Of a DNA stretch of 64,000 nucleotides, positions 27,201-39,644 are shown piece after piece (the stretch's first letter is position 1; every line of letters starts with the position of its first letter). Below the pieces are notes generated by a model. That model saw only the letters and a list, made by a program, of their open reading frames with translations, was not told the DNA's origin and ran no database searches. The stretch is from Rhynochetos jubatus (taxonomy: Eukaryota; Chordata; Aves; Eurypygiformes; Rhynochetidae), in the NCBI GenBank assembly GCA_027574665.1, contig CM050648.1:52499200-52563199 (forward strand), read 5' to 3'. The position numbers were made by a program, and so were the translations under genes.

Positions 27201-29279
27201 AGTAAAGAACTGTAACAAATTAACTCACAGAAATCCCGGACAAGTGGAAATATGAGCAGTTTCAAGAATTTAAAAAAAAAAAAAAAGGAGAGAGAGAAAA
27301 AGATGTTTCAGGCAATTAAGTTTTTGAAGTCTGTGCTTGCGGCTGGTGCAGAGTGTACAAAATACAGATTTTGCATTTTACTTTTTTTTTCATTTAAGTT
27401 GTTTCATAATTTTTCCTAAGTGTTTTCTTTCCCTTGCATTAATTTAGTTTTGAATTGCAGCTATGTAAGAAGAAATCAGAAAACTCAAAAAATCTTCAAT
27501 CTTTCTTTGAAGTTGCTTTGGTAATAGGGTTTAAGCAAGTGTTTGGAAAAACTGGTCTGAAAGAAGGATGATATAAAGAGTAAGGGAGATGTAGGATGAC
27601 TTTGGTTGTTCTCCATTACTGTCACTTTAACTGGAAATGTATGTATAGTAATTCATAAAACCATAAATTATTATTCTTACTTGAGTAAAAATAGTTTTAT
27701 TTCTAATTATAAGCAACAGACAAGTCAAAAAGAATTTTCTGCCCTTTGTTGACTAAGCTGTGATGACTTCAAGCTCAGAGAGAGACAGGTAGAAAATACT
27801 TGGTGTATTCAAATAAAAAATGTCTCATTCCAATACACAGTTTTCCCTGAGACTTTAATAGTTTTAAATTTTAATGAGGGAAGAATTTTTATCACTTTGA
27901 GGACCACTCCCATGGCAGATCTAATGTTGTACCATTTAAAGACTGTCTTCATAGGAAAATGGCCAGCAGAATTCTAGTGGGGAAAGTATATCATGTAGCT
28001 ATGGTGATGTAAGTCCCTATGCAGGCACTTTCTGCCTTTTTCAGTATAGTTTGTCACTTCACCAAATTATACTGAAATTCTGCTGGTCTTGCTGTTGTAA
28101 TACAGTAATATCTTTGGAGTCCTGTTCCCAAATTCTCCTTAAAAATAAGACCAGAATACTTATATTTGTTTAGCCATGCAGTTAAATTGGGGAACCCTGA
28201 TTCTGGTATCACTTTCCTAATCTACAATGCAGAAATCAGTGTGATTATGCTAATGTGGCTACTCTAGATACAGAATCCCAACCACTCTCCTGTTACTTCT
28301 TTTTTTGAACAAGACATTTTTGTATGTCTATGTATGCCTAAACATAGATGCTGAGAAAGCCAAACTGTCCTGAAAGGAATTAGCATCTTCATGGACAAAA
28401 ATAACTCAGCAACATAACCCTTAATTCGATCAGATGGATTGCTTAAAAGCCTGTTATTAAGCAATGAAACAAGATGAGAGATACAAAACTATACATTCAC
28501 CCAGACAATCATTAAAAATGTCCTGTTTTGTGAAGCTACAAGGATGCTGGTGGAAGCAAATGATGAAGAGCAGGATTAAGTCAAAAGAAAAGAGTTGAGA
28601 TCAGAGTTTGATCTCAGCTGAAAAAGGAAATAGAGTTGCATAAGATGAACAGCATGAAAAGAGTAATCAATCTACTTAGCAAAGCTAAAGGACAAGTGAC
28701 AGTTCTGCACTAAAGGAGAAGGAGGTCTGCCTCCTTCTGCCAGGAGACTCTGAAAGGGAGTATGAGTGGCAGCTTTCCTACAATTAGAAATGAAATATGT
28801 GAGAAATCTTTATACAATAAGAAAAAGAAATTAGTTTGTGCTTTGAAAACAGAAAACTGGAGAATTTTGAGAAATAAGCCAACTGTGGGGAGTGAGGGGA
28901 GAGAGGGATAAATTCTGAGAGCTACTGAAACAGTGAGGTGGAAAGCAAAGGATTAAGTGTGACAGAAGAAGCAATTGAAGAAAGGAATCATGTGAATAAC
29001 ATTCATTTCTGGAATAGGATAACTGACTAACTCCAGAAAACTGATGAAGCTATACTTGCCTCTTCATTAAAATTGATAGAACTGTGATATTACTTCCTAG
29101 AACTGAGGAGACAAAAGGAAAAACAAGTTGTCTCTCACTGACAGATTCTGATTGTCCTGTAGAGCTTAGCTGCCATGTAAATTAGCTAAAACTCGGGCAG
29201 TCACACTAACATCCTTTGAGTCTGCTAATTATTTGTACTGTTTATGGCAAGTGTGCTCCATTGGGTGCAATTATGATTG
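21271..29279. other. Unique AT-rich sequence, no gene seen
   Basis: In 8 kb I see no recognisable gene or interspersed repeat. Small features are a 14-A run near 27270, A-rich low-complexity sequence near 26880-26920, and a short duplicated TTTGACCAGCA at 23692 and 23712. Open frames are at most 100 codons and unremarkable. A donor-like GAG|GTAAGT on the minus strand at about 23574-23582 has stop codons in all three frames just upstream. Confidence 0.5.
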
Positions 29280-29480
29280 TTTATTGAATAATTGCTGTCC
29301 TTGTCAAATGTTTGCCTGAATATTTGCCTGCACAGTATAATATTTTTACTGAGTAATTGTCTGCTGTGGATAATATCTTCACTCAGTAATTGCCTACTCT
29401 GAATAATGTTTTCACTGAATCATTTCCCATTCAATGTAATGTTTTACCGTATGATTTTCTCTTCTGAGTCACGTTATTGT
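29280..29480 (+). repeat. Degenerate minisatellite, ~33-bp unit, about 6 copies
   Basis: The clearest units start ACTGAGTAATTG (29348), ACTCAGTAATTG (29381), ACTGAATCATTT (29414) and ACCGTATGATTT (29446). Each is 32-33 bases long and most end in a TAAT-(A/G)T-TTTTC-like segment. Two weaker units lie upstream, from ATTGAATAATTG (29284). The divergence between units indicates an old array. There is no coding frame and no TTAGGG motif, so it is unrelated to the satellite at the left edge. Confidence 0.72.
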
Positions 29481-31738
29481 AAGTTAGTTGCTGAATTACA
29501 TATAAAGTTACTGTTAGATCAAATCTGAGTTTGTCCAATTGCAGTTCAGTTGGATAATTTCTCTTCAAAGACTATGGTGGTGGTGGTGTTATTTCCCTTT
29601 TAGATAAGGTAAGAATGCCTAGCAGACGGAATTCAGTATTAAAGAGGCTGAAGAGTGAGTTAATGTACTAATAGAAGGAGGATACTTTCAAAGTGGGGGG
29701 TATTAAAGAGTGAAAAAAAGAGCAAAAGTAAAAAGAGCAAAAAAAAGTAAGAATTACAGGGGTGATAACTGAAATCTGAGAAATGAATGCTAGGAGAAGG
29801 GAGAAACAGACAACAGAAAGAAGAAAAGAAGACAGACTGTAAATGAGTAGGCAAAGAATCAACCCCAGGGAACAGTAAAAAGCAGAATTAAATGAGAGTA
29901 ATACATACCAATGATGCAGTCATAATGGTCAGCCTGGAGTCCTCTCACATTGTCTCTCCTTTGGAGTAACCTTTTAAAATGAGCAGCTTCTATTTTCCAG
30001 TGGAAAGAAGAACAAAGGTGTTAAACACACCTTAAGATACAAATGGTGGAGTCCCATTGCAGTCTTCATTCCTCTCCCTCTTTCCTTATTCACCCTTGGG
30101 CTCCACTTTGCACCATAAAGAGGCTGGACTGGAAAGCAGCTGGGACATTTTGGAAATTGCTAGCCTGCCAAGGAAATTTCCTCTTGGCTTGGGATCACTG
30201 TTGCTTCTGTCTTCTCTCTGACCATGTTGGTAGCCAGGCTGGAGCCAGACAAGAACAGAAATCGGCATCTGAAGATCCTGCCATTCTAGGCTGATGAGTG
30301 CATGTGAGAAACTTCTGTACATTCTAGTAATCCGTTATGCATCACGCATTTGAACATTAATACTATTCTTCCCCTGTAATTTTTCAGTAGATCACAATAA
30401 ACCGATTCAGCTTCCATAAAATATGTTATTCTTCCCTGTTCTTTTTACAGAGCGGAAGAATATAGCATTCTAACAAGTAAATATGCATTATCAGAGTTCT
30501 TATTAGTTGGGCGGTATTTCTGCTATAGATCAACTGACCTTATATGAATTTCAAGATGAAAGATGAATTTGTTCATTTTTTACTCTGAACTCTTTTGCAT
30601 ATGCTTCTGAAAATGAAGTCTGCTTGTTTCGTTGTTTGCTGTCACGGATGATATTGCTCAATTTAGTTTTCTGGTGTCTCAGAGCTATACTGCAAATTCA
30701 CATGAAGAGATAACTAACAGCTGAATGTCATTTTGAGAAACAGTCTAATAATTATGTTCTTCTCTAGTTCCCATGTGTACACACCTTTATTATGGATGTT
30801 CTGTAAACACTTCACAAGAGAGTACTTTCATTGTATGTCAGAATTTAGAGATGATGGCAATACAAAACAACAAGGATTGGAGATACCTAAGATGTACCGT
30901 TCTTCTTCCATGGTTAGTGTATTGCTTTATAAATCACTTCTATATCGCATATGAAAAGAGAACACGGGCAACGTATCTGATGACAAAGGGGTTGCATTGG
31001 TATTAGAACTCTTGCCTATTTCTACTTTATTCACATTTTATAACATAAATTCAATATGCTCATTATTTTTGAATGACATTAATAAGTTGTGAAAGCAGGT
31101 CTAACAAGACTAGCTCTGAGAGCTTTGAAACAGTAAGATTTAAGACAGAATATGCTGTAAATGTTGCAATATTTCCCACTTAATTATGAGAACACCTAGT
31201 GCTGAATTGAATAAAAACATTACATCAGGCTTCTATATGCTGGACTCCTGTGCCAAGGTGAACAAGAAACCTCCCAAAATACACAATATGAGGTTGATTA
31301 TCATTTCAGTCTTGCTCTATAGCTGTTGGATAGATATCAGTAAATATAAGAAAAAAAGGTGTACAATCCTTTGGTTTTTCTTCGATTCTGTCTCTTTGGG
31401 ATAACTCACTGGAAGTCAATCAGATTTGAATTCAGAGATTTCAACTAAATATTTTTTATGTTATGTGACTTCTTGAAGAAACAGTGATAGCCATTGAACA
31501 TTACCTTTATAAACTATGACTTAACAAAAAATGAACTTTTAAAATCTTGTCCCTTAAAATTATGACAAAACTTTCCCTTTCTCATGAACTAGACCAGAGA
31601 GTCCAGGAAGAATCTGATGTAGCAGAGACTCTTCATACATCAAACCCCAATGTAACAGTATTTGAAACTCTATTGCAAGGTCTGCTGCATGATTTAAACT
31701 ACTGGTTTAAATCAGCATCCAGTGATTATCTAGCCCTT
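29481..31738. other. Unique sequence between minisatellite and LTR
   Basis: I see no gene. A (TGG)5 stretch occurs near 29576, and 29640-29860 is purine-rich. A slightly higher-GC segment at about 30040-30300 is open on both strands for about 80 codons but has no recognisable product. Confidence 0.5.
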
Positions 31739-32785
31739 TGCGTTGGGTTTGTGTGGCAAGGGATTTTTTGGTAGCGCGGGAGGGATCACAGGCATGGTTC
31801 CTTCAAGAAGCTGCTAGAAGCTACCACAAGTAGCCCAAGTCAGACTCACCTTGGGCCACAGTCAAACCAATTAGCATCTTTGTGATTAACATATTTAAGA
31901 GGGGAAAACAACAAGACAACCAGCATTGGAAGTTGAAACAATGGAGAGAGAAATAGGAGAGAGTGGGATATGCGAGACACAACCAGGCAGATGCCCAGGT
32001 CAGTGCAGAAAGGTGTGAGGAAGCGGCTGGAGCAGAGATTCACCTGCAGCCCATGGTGAGAGGGCAAGCTGTGCCCCTGCAGCCATGGAGGGTCATGGGG
32101 AAGCAGATACTCCCCTGCAGCCCTGGGAGGACCCCATGCCAGAGCAGGTGGCTATGCCTGGAGAAGCCTGTGATTCTGTGGTAAGCCCATGCCGGAGCAG
32201 GTTGCTCCTGAAGGACGGCACCCCATGGAAGGGAGCCACACTGTAACAGTTAGAGAACTGCAGCCCATGGGAAGGACTCACATTGGAGAAGTTCATGGAC
32301 TGTCTCCCGTGACAGGGATGCCAGGCTGGAGCAGTGGCACAGTGTGGAGTCCTCACCCTGAGGAGAAAGGAACAGCAGAGACAGCATGTGATGGACTGAC
32401 CACATCCCCCATTCCCTTTGTCCCAGTAGAGAAATCAGGGGCAAAGCTGAGCCTGGGAAGAATAGAGGGGTGGGGAGAAGATTTTAAGATCTGGTTTTGT
32501 CTCCCATTATCCTACTGTCATTTGATTGGTAACAAATTAAATTGATTGTTGGAACTAGATGATCTTTAAGGTCCCTTCCAACCCAAACCATTCTATGATT
32601 CTATGATTTTTCTTCCCCAAGTTGAGTCTGTTTTGCCTGTGACCACAACTGGTGAGTGATCCCTCCCCGTCCTTGTCTGGACCCATGAGCCTATCCTTAT
32701 ATTTTCTCCTCCCCATCCTACCGTGGGGAGGAGTGAGTGAGTGGCTGTGTTGTGCTTTGTTGACAGCTGGGCCTAAACCATGACA
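31739..32785 (+). mobile_element. Solo LTR of an avian endogenous retrovirus, forward, with nested CR1 tail
   Basis: It runs from TGCGTTGGGTTTGTGTGGCA to CTAAACCATGACA, 1047 bp including a 60-bp nested insertion. A TATA-like TATTTAAG lies at 31892. The body has repeated CTGCAGCCCATGG/CTGGAGCAG subunits (near 32044, 32077, 32115, 32259). A degenerate poly-A signal region, AACAAATTAAATTG, starts at 32531, followed by GGTGAGTGATCCCTCCC near 32651 and GAGTGAGTGGCTGTG near 32732. The same order is found in the LTR at 56682. The flanking five bases are CCCTT (31734-31738) and CCCAT (32786-32790), 4 of 5 matching, consistent with a decayed 5-bp duplication. No internal retroviral genes flank it. The open frame of 118 codons (32189-32545) inside it is not a gene. 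Confidence 0.85.
32548..32607 (+). mobile_element. CR1 3'-end insertion nested in the LTR (60 bp)
   Basis: The segment from GTTGGAACTAGATGATC to the doubled ATTCTATG is nearly identical to the 3' end of the CR1 copy at 2153-2799. The related LTR at 56682 is uninterrupted at the corresponding place (AAATTAAATTGATT directly followed by TTAGTTCCCC near 57427-57450), so this is an insertion into the LTR. A GATT lies at both edges (32544-32547 and 32605-32608), which may be chance or a microhomology. This is an extremely 5'-truncated CR1 copy. Confidence 0.88.
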
Positions 32786-33071
32786 CCCATAGAACAGCTG
32801 ATTGTATAATCAGACTTACGGAAAACAGAGAAAAAGCAAAAATAAGAAGAAACTAGTCACTGACAAGACATATTTGTGGGCACAAACTGTGTCAAGCCAT
32901 GTATCTGTGTTTTGGGCAAACAAGACAGTTATACTTGAAAAGTCCATCAACTGTATAACTAAGAGAGCCCATCTTGTAGAAGAGCAAGGGAAACAGCACA
33001 AGGTTCCTTATACCACAGTGGGCTCAACAGAATAGTGAAAATGGATGAATAATGCTCCTCAAGCAAGGTAT

Positions 33072-33318
33072 GATCATGCCATCCACAGAGGAAAAATTAA
33101 AATAACATTTTGCAGAGTTGAAAGTCAAGGACAGAAACAGAAACTGGCAGAATGTTCCCTCAAATATGATATAGGTCTCTACCCATCATCCAATTGTGTC
33201 ATCCTCAATGGAATAATGATATTGAATGACCATTTTGCAGTGTTGAAAGACAAGAACGGAAATAGAAAATGCCAGAATGCTCCTTCAGTTCTGCTACAAA
33301 TCCCCACCCCTCATCCCA
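33072..33318 (+). repeat. Diverged two-copy direct duplication, ~125-bp period
   Basis: CATTTTGCAGAGTTGAAAG at 33106 recurs as CATTTTGCAGTGTTGAAAG at 33231. Downstream, GGCAGAATGTTCC pairs with TGCCAGAATGCTCC and CTACCCATCATCC pairs with CCACCCCTCATCC. Upstream, CATGCCATCC pairs with GTGTCATCC. The period is not a multiple of three, so the copies are read in different frames and the 94-codon frame over them (33045-33329) is unlikely to be a repeat protein. It is of unknown origin and lies 0.3 kb downstream of the solo LTR. Confidence 0.75.
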
Positions 33319-36300
33319 TGCCCAGGTGAATACAGAATCTTGGGGACTGTCAGTGCAGGATTTTTCTTCCTCACAGAAACAAACTGTTGCATTTAGGTCT
33401 CAAAGTAGACCCTTTGGGGTATAGCCACCACTTCAGCCTTCACTTATGAAAAGCATGGGAAATTTCTAAGTTTAGCCTAATTGTTTTTAGCCTAATTGTT
33501 TTTTTTTTGGAGCACCGAACAACCTCAAAGAAAATGTTCAGGACACAGAGAGAGTCTGTATGTAATACACTTATCAAGGGAGAAGGACAGAAGAAGCATT
33601 ACCTCTGGCTTAGACACAAAGACTTTACCTCTAGCTCAGGAAGTATTTGAGACACAAGTTGCTGAAGACTAGGGAAGTAATCCCAGACAAAGAAGCACCA
33701 TATGGGTTCCCCAGCTCCTGAGTGCCCCTTTAGACATTCACATCAGCCAATGATAGACAGAGGAAAGTGGCCTAAATGAAATCTGGCTTGATACAACTAT
33801 TCTGGTTAAAGAACTTTCCTACTTTCTTGTAGGACCAGAAAAGGACCACTGTCCTTGGCCAATTCCTACCATAGGAATTGATTTCATGCACATTCCCAAT
33901 ATAGTTAATTTGGTCTTGTACAAGAAGCCTGGGTGTCCAGGATAACTCTGTGTATATAGAAAACAACATAAGCTGCTTTTTCTGCTTTTTTTCTATTGAG
34001 ATTAATACCTGTGGGATACCTCAGTTGCCTCCTGAACAACAGAAGGCCATTTAAAATAAACCACAGAACACTGCTAAATATTTAACTTTCTTCTTTGATA
34101 TTCAAGCTTTCAATACCTGACTAGTGTATAAGACTTTTCCAAAAGTGTTGGTACCAAAGACTCTTGAATAATTCTAGTCTTTGAAGTCTACAAATCTGGC
34201 ATGGAGCCACAGTATTATGCATAGACTTTTCTTTCCTTCCTCTGTGTAGAGTCTTCTCTGTTTCCCTGGAGATCCATTCATGGTGCAATCAGCTTTTCTC
34301 CCACATAATTTCACTGTGCTTTTGGTTTTAGTCAGAATTTGTATATGATGAATGAACAAAATAATGAACCTTGGGAATGATAGAATAGCCACATATTCCA
34401 AACTTTGAAACTTGAGTTAGTTTTTTGCACCTGCTGATCCCACAAGCTACTTAGATAAATAGGTTCAGTGTGATACTTGGCACATGTCCTGTGACACAAG
34501 TGATTGTATGGATCATTAATGCACAATGTGGCAATGACACTTATGGGAAATGCTTTGCAGAACACCTGCTTGTTGGCAGGGAGTGTTAACTGAAGTGTTT
34601 GGTGTGCTCACTTAAAATCATTCTACAGTGGAACCTGAAGAATAGTTAAAGAATTAGCAGGAGTACCAGGAGATCACACAGCTGTGACATTGGCAGGTGT
34701 GGTAGTACGTCCAGTCATACAGTTGCTCACCCAGACCACAGCTGGATTCAACTTTGCATAGTCCTATGCTAAGAAGAAAAGAGCTTGGCATCCTTGGTCA
34801 CCATTTATTCTCTGTTACCATGACACTAGAAGTTACTTTCACAATTGTTTTGAAATAAGTTTTTCTAAAATTATCTGGTCCTCAGAAGTTCCTTTCTGAT
34901 AAAAATACATTGCAATGATTGTCAATGGGCAAGTGCTGACTTTTAACACCATCAGCTAAAAAAACCAATTACTACAGAGAAGTTCCCTTCTCTTCTACTT
35001 GGAGATTCAAGGCCAGTTTCTCACCAGTCTTAGAGGCCTGCTGTGCCACTGTAGTAGTACAAGGAGGCCATGGACCTGGTGAATCCAGCTGGCACAGAAT
35101 TTTTCAATCTAAGGGAATCTTCTCTTGGCTGAAAGTCAGGGTACATAGAGCAGAAAGCAGTGTAGGACAGAGAATGGCAGACTCGTAAAGGATTTCAGTA
35201 TCTTATGGCATTTACACTTTGTAACACAAGACAGTTTGAAGTTCTCTGCCAAGGGAAAGAGTGCCCTGAATCTAAGGCATCCCTCCAGGATTGATGCAGA
35301 GGAGCTGGGCCAGGTACTTGCTGATGTTTGTTTCGAACAGCCTCAAGATTGTCCTGTCTCATTTCAAGTTTAATAAATCAACTTGACAAATCAATTAAGA
35401 GATCAAGTTATATCTGACTCTTGCCAACTACAGCAAACTTAGAGCTGCCCCTTCCTTCAGCAGAGGTGGAGTGGGGAATGAGATTGTAATTGTGGTATTT
35501 CAAGCAGCCTTTACACAGTGTCACCAGGAATTTTCCTGTAAAACCTTATCTGAGATACTCAGTTTCCATTGATGGTGTCTTACTACTAGGTCTGTTTAAG
35601 TTTAAGCCTTTTTATGAGGTATTACCTTTGTCTCAGTCAAGACCATCTCCCTTTTATGTATTAACTTGGACTCATATATGGCACTTATTAGTTTCACAGC
35701 CTTGTCTACTACCTGTCCTCAATGGCTATGTCTTTACTTGAGAAAATCCAGATTCAGCAGCAGATGGTTAAGTGTTATTGCCTTGCAGCAAAATCACAGC
35801 CATTCAACCACTCCTGAGAAGTGACTGCTGAACCCAGGCTTTTTCCTAGGATAGAGCTGACCTCAGTATCGACATGTGACTGTGGCAGTAACCAACTTTC
35901 CTGTGTGCTCATATAATCTCTAGCATGATCAGCTCCCAGTCTTGCCTGGAACATCTGTGCAATACCATTAACAATACATAATGGGAATAATTTGAAAAGG
36001 TATGGAATAAATAAAGGGGGAAAAAATAATATAGATATCTAAGTCCACATACCTACCCATATTTCCTAGTTAGAAACTTAAAGGGTATTAGTTTCTCTCA
36101 CAAAACTGTAGTCACAATCAAATTAACATTTTCCATACAGCTCTTCGTTGCTCATCAGTAAGAAAATCGTGATGTTATTACTCTGATACTTGAGGATAAA
36201 ATATATTGCAAATGGTCATCAATGCTTTATTATAAGTGACAATAATAATGTTTCCTTGGCAAAGAAGACCTACATCTAAATGTGCAAGAACTTACAGCTC

Positions 36301-36796
36301 CTAAGAATATATTTAACTCTGAGCAGTCTTGAACAACCAGAGTAGTTATCAAACTGACAACATGACCATTTTTCTTAGAGACTAAAATGGCATATTGATG
36401 ATGATTACTTTAATCTCATTTTAAGTACCTCATAAAATGCTTGAGAGGTTTGAAGCAATCTGGAGTTCAGAAGTTTTCTTCTAATTACAAGCCCTGTATA
36501 CAATTTTCCAAAAATGATCTACCGTCATTTCAGTCTGCATGGAGAAGAATGATGTAGAGTAGCAAGGGTGAAGAAGAAGCATTTTCAGACTGACCTGGAT
36601 TAAGAAACAGAGCACACACATTCATCTTTCACAGTGTCTGAATCTGAATAAAGATGTAATCCTCCACTTTTCTAAGGTTTGGACACCTCTTCCATGGTCG
36701 GTTTCACTTCTCAAGTTGTCTAGGATTCCTTCAACTGGTTCACTCAGTTCAGTGAAAAGATTATTGGGTAGAATTGGTTGGCCAGCATGATCCTAG
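33319..36796. other. Unique AT-rich sequence, no gene seen
   Basis: No recognisable gene or interspersed repeat. A short doublet TTTTTAGCCTAATTGTTTTT lies at about 33482-33510. Open frames are at most 83 codons. Confidence 0.5.
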
Positions 36797-37087
36797 TCAA
36801 ACATGGTAATTGCCATCATTCTTCCTTTGACCGTCTGAGTTGACAACTGCAAATTGGTGCTCCATGACATTTGCCATTGGTTTTCCCATAACCTTTAATT
36901 TCTGCATGTCTCCCGTTTTGAGAGGGGTTTCATGTAAGTAGATCAGCTTTCCTTGGCAAGCACAAACTCTGAGAATGGACATGGCCTGAAGAATGTAACC
37001 TAGCAGCACAGCTGAAAGTTCACTCTGGTCTTCGAGTAATGTTACTGTATTGGTAAACAGTTCACACCAGGGAAATTGTGAAATCTT
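36797..37087 (-). pseudogene. Protein-like open frame, possible gene fragment or retrocopy
   Basis: On the minus strand, 96 codons are open from just after a TAG (37088-37090) to a TGA (36797-36799), with no ATG near the start. The frame therefore looks like a fragment rather than a complete gene. The composition looks protein-like. An amphipathic stretch (LLEDQSELSAVLLGYILQAM) is followed by a CxC pair, a segment GKLIYLHETPL and a basic-to-neutral tail ending NYHV. I do not recognise the family. Reading frames beyond the stop and upstream of the TAG break quickly. It could be a decayed processed pseudogene, a terminal exon or chance. A translated search would decide. Confidence 0.22.
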
Positions 37088-38995
37088 CTATCTCTTCTTC
37101 ATCCCCCTCCCACCCCAAGAGAGCTTATCCTCCATATTGCCCTTCTCAAGTTTCTGAAGATACTCTGTATGTACATCTATGTGCAATTTGACCCTGAGAC
37201 TTTACTGTTCAATATGTGTCCTACAAACTGCCTTTTACATATTGACAGCTTAAGCGAGGATACAACTTTGGAAACCTGTTTCCAAAACATGAAATAATTT
37301 TTCTAAGATATTCTTTCCTCCTGAAGGAGGATCAACAAATTGCAGGCATAAACAAATACCTTCAAATACCTGGTGATTTGAAAGTTCTCTTTTGGATTCA
37401 CTAAAATGGAGAATGTGATACGACATCTCATGTCATTCCCTAGATAAGGTAACAATACTGACTTAGGGTGGTGTGTCTGTTAAATTCCTTTAAATCAATG
37501 AGTTTGAGTTCCTTCTGACAAATCACATTTCCAGTTCTTTTTACACAAACAGTTCAGTTTGTGCTGTCAGTCTCCAAATCACTTTTGCTGTATTAATTCT
37601 TTCTCCCAAACCATCATTTTTTTCATAGTTTTCTTGTTTTGTTTTGTTGTGGGGAGGGAGGTCCTATCTCATAAATACATTTTAATCTGCTAATTCCCAG
37701 GTTATGACTTCTTTCTGGTTTGGAAATATTTTGAAAACTGCATGTACTGCAGACATAAATAAACAATAACAAGTCTATTGTTATAAAAATATTCATTCTG
37801 GACATGTTAGACCTTAGCTTTTATGACTTTCAACTTAATCAATTTCTTTTTAGTTCAGCTGTTAAACTTGATCCTTCTAAAGTTAAAGCTTGCTTTGAAA
37901 TAAATGAGTAGGGTTTTTTGCTACTTTTCAGTGGTCACAGTGTGTATGATTTACTTGTGCTTTTTCTAAAACAGGCATTTTGAGGCATACAGCAGATTTA
38001 CAAACAGCAGGCCAGATGAACAAAGTCCAGATCTGGATAACACTGTTCAGTTTCCAAATCTACTTGATATATCATGGAATTCTAGCTCTTTTATTTTTGT
38101 TTTTAGTTGTTTTGGTTTTTTTTTTTCCTCAGATTTTTATACTGCCTAGTGATAGGATGAACTATACTTTTATTACAGTACAGAGGCACAGATTCAGCTA
38201 ACCACGATATTGCAAGTGTGATGATCTTGACTTCATTAATACTAATGACAATTGACCTTCCTCAAAGACTTGTCCAAATTTAATTAGGAAAGAAGAGAAC
38301 AAATCAGAATTATTATAACCATTAGAAATGGCATTATGTATCTCTCCACCAGACAATAGCAGCAGCAGATGTTTGGTTTTTAAATTGATGTTATTCCTCC
38401 AGGGATATTGACCCTGAAAAATTCAGGATTTCATTTTTAAAAATGGAATAGGTACACTTCTTAATGAAGCTGAAATCCATAGGGTTTGATGAAGACAAAG
38501 AAGCAAAGTTTACATTTGCATGTATCCTAATGGAAGAATTAGTGAACGATCAAAGGAAAATTCAATCTACAAAGGTTAAACCAGGCTACCTGATAGCCTG
38601 GCTGCTATTAACTTCAGTCTGAAACAGTTAAGGGACCAAATTTACACTCAGTATGTTCATAGACACCTTTCTGAATTGGAGACTAAATCAAAGGAAGGCC
38701 CCATAGATTTCTGGAGCTCTGTTGGCCTTCAGAGCTGCCTTCCATGGCATCAAACTACACTCCTAAAAAAAAAAAAAGTAATCTGCTCCTTTGAAGTTCA
38801 GGTTCAATTCTGTTGAAGCTGACAGGAGCCAACTATAGTTGATGTAGCTATAGCTGACATCTGGATGTGAGTATTTAGAGGCTTATCTTTGTTACATTCC
38901 AAGTTAAGTAGTGTTAGATTCCACAGCAGGAGCAAAGGTCTTCCTTGGCACTACAGTGCTCACATTTCATAGTACTTATCAAGTGTTTGTCATAA
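37088..38995. other. Unique AT-rich sequence, no gene seen
   Basis: I see no gene or recognisable interspersed repeat. Short homopolymer runs only: a T-run near 38118 and a 12-A run near 38766. Confidence 0.5.
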
Positions 38996-39644
38996 AATCA
39001 TAGAATCCTAGATTCTTACAGGTTGGGAAAGACCGTTAAGATCACCAAGTCCAACCCTTAACCTAACAGTGCTAATGTCACCACTAAACCATATCCCTAA
39101 ACACCTCATCCACAATTCCAGGGCGTGGTGACTATATATGAAAAATGCCTCCAGGGATGGTCACCCAACCACTTCCCTGGGCAGCCCATTCCAATACCTG
39201 ACAACCCTTTTGGTGAAGACATTTTTCCTAATATCCAGTCTAAACCACCCCTGTCACAACTTGAGGCCATTTACTCTTGTTCTATTGCTTGTTACTTGAG
39301 AAAACAGACCAACACTCACCTCTGTACAACCTCCTTTCAGGTAGCTGTGGGGAGAGATAAGGTCTCCCCTGGGCCTCCTCTTCTCCACAACCCCAGTTCC
39401 CTCTGCTGCTCCTCACAGACCTTGTTCTTTAGACCCTTCACCAACTTCATTGCCCTTCTCTGGACACAGTCCAGAACCTCACTGTCTTTCTTCCAGTAAG
39501 GGGCCTAAAACTGAACACCGTATTCAAGGTGTGGACTCACCAGTGCTGAGTACCGAGGGACAACTGCTGCCCTAGTCCTGCTGGTCGCACAGTTCCTGAT
39601 GCAGGCCAGGATGCCATTGGCCTTCTTGGCCACCTGGGCACACT
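38996..39644 (-). mobile_element. CR1 LINE retroposon, 5'-truncated, reverse
   Basis: The 3' end lies at the left, with ATCATAGAATCCTAGATTC at 38998 being the reversed CR1 tail. The body follows in reverse: GGTTGGGAAAGACC near 39021, AAGATCACCAAGTCCAACC near 39038, CCTGGGCAGCCCATTCCAA near 39176, CCTTCTCTGGACACAGTCCA near 39455 and GGCCTTCTTGGCCACCTGGG near 39619. It stops abruptly at 39644. The tail and the AAGATCACC-type 3' end differ from the copies at 2153 and 48532, so it belongs to a different CR1 subfamily. A 124-codon open frame on the opposite strand (39125-39499) is fortuitous. Confidence 0.94.

Noticed and set aside
32189..32545. 118-codon frame and its antisense partners
   Set aside because: They lie wholly inside the solo LTR. 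The GC-rich LTR is stop-poor on both strands.
31739..33330. Provirus with internal genes downstream of the LTR at 31739
   Set aside because: No primer-binding site, gag, pol or env similarity and no second LTR within range. The flanking five-base near-match indicates a solo LTR.
39125..39499. 124-codon plus-strand frame
   Set aside because: It is antisense to the reverse CR1 copy and has no independent support.
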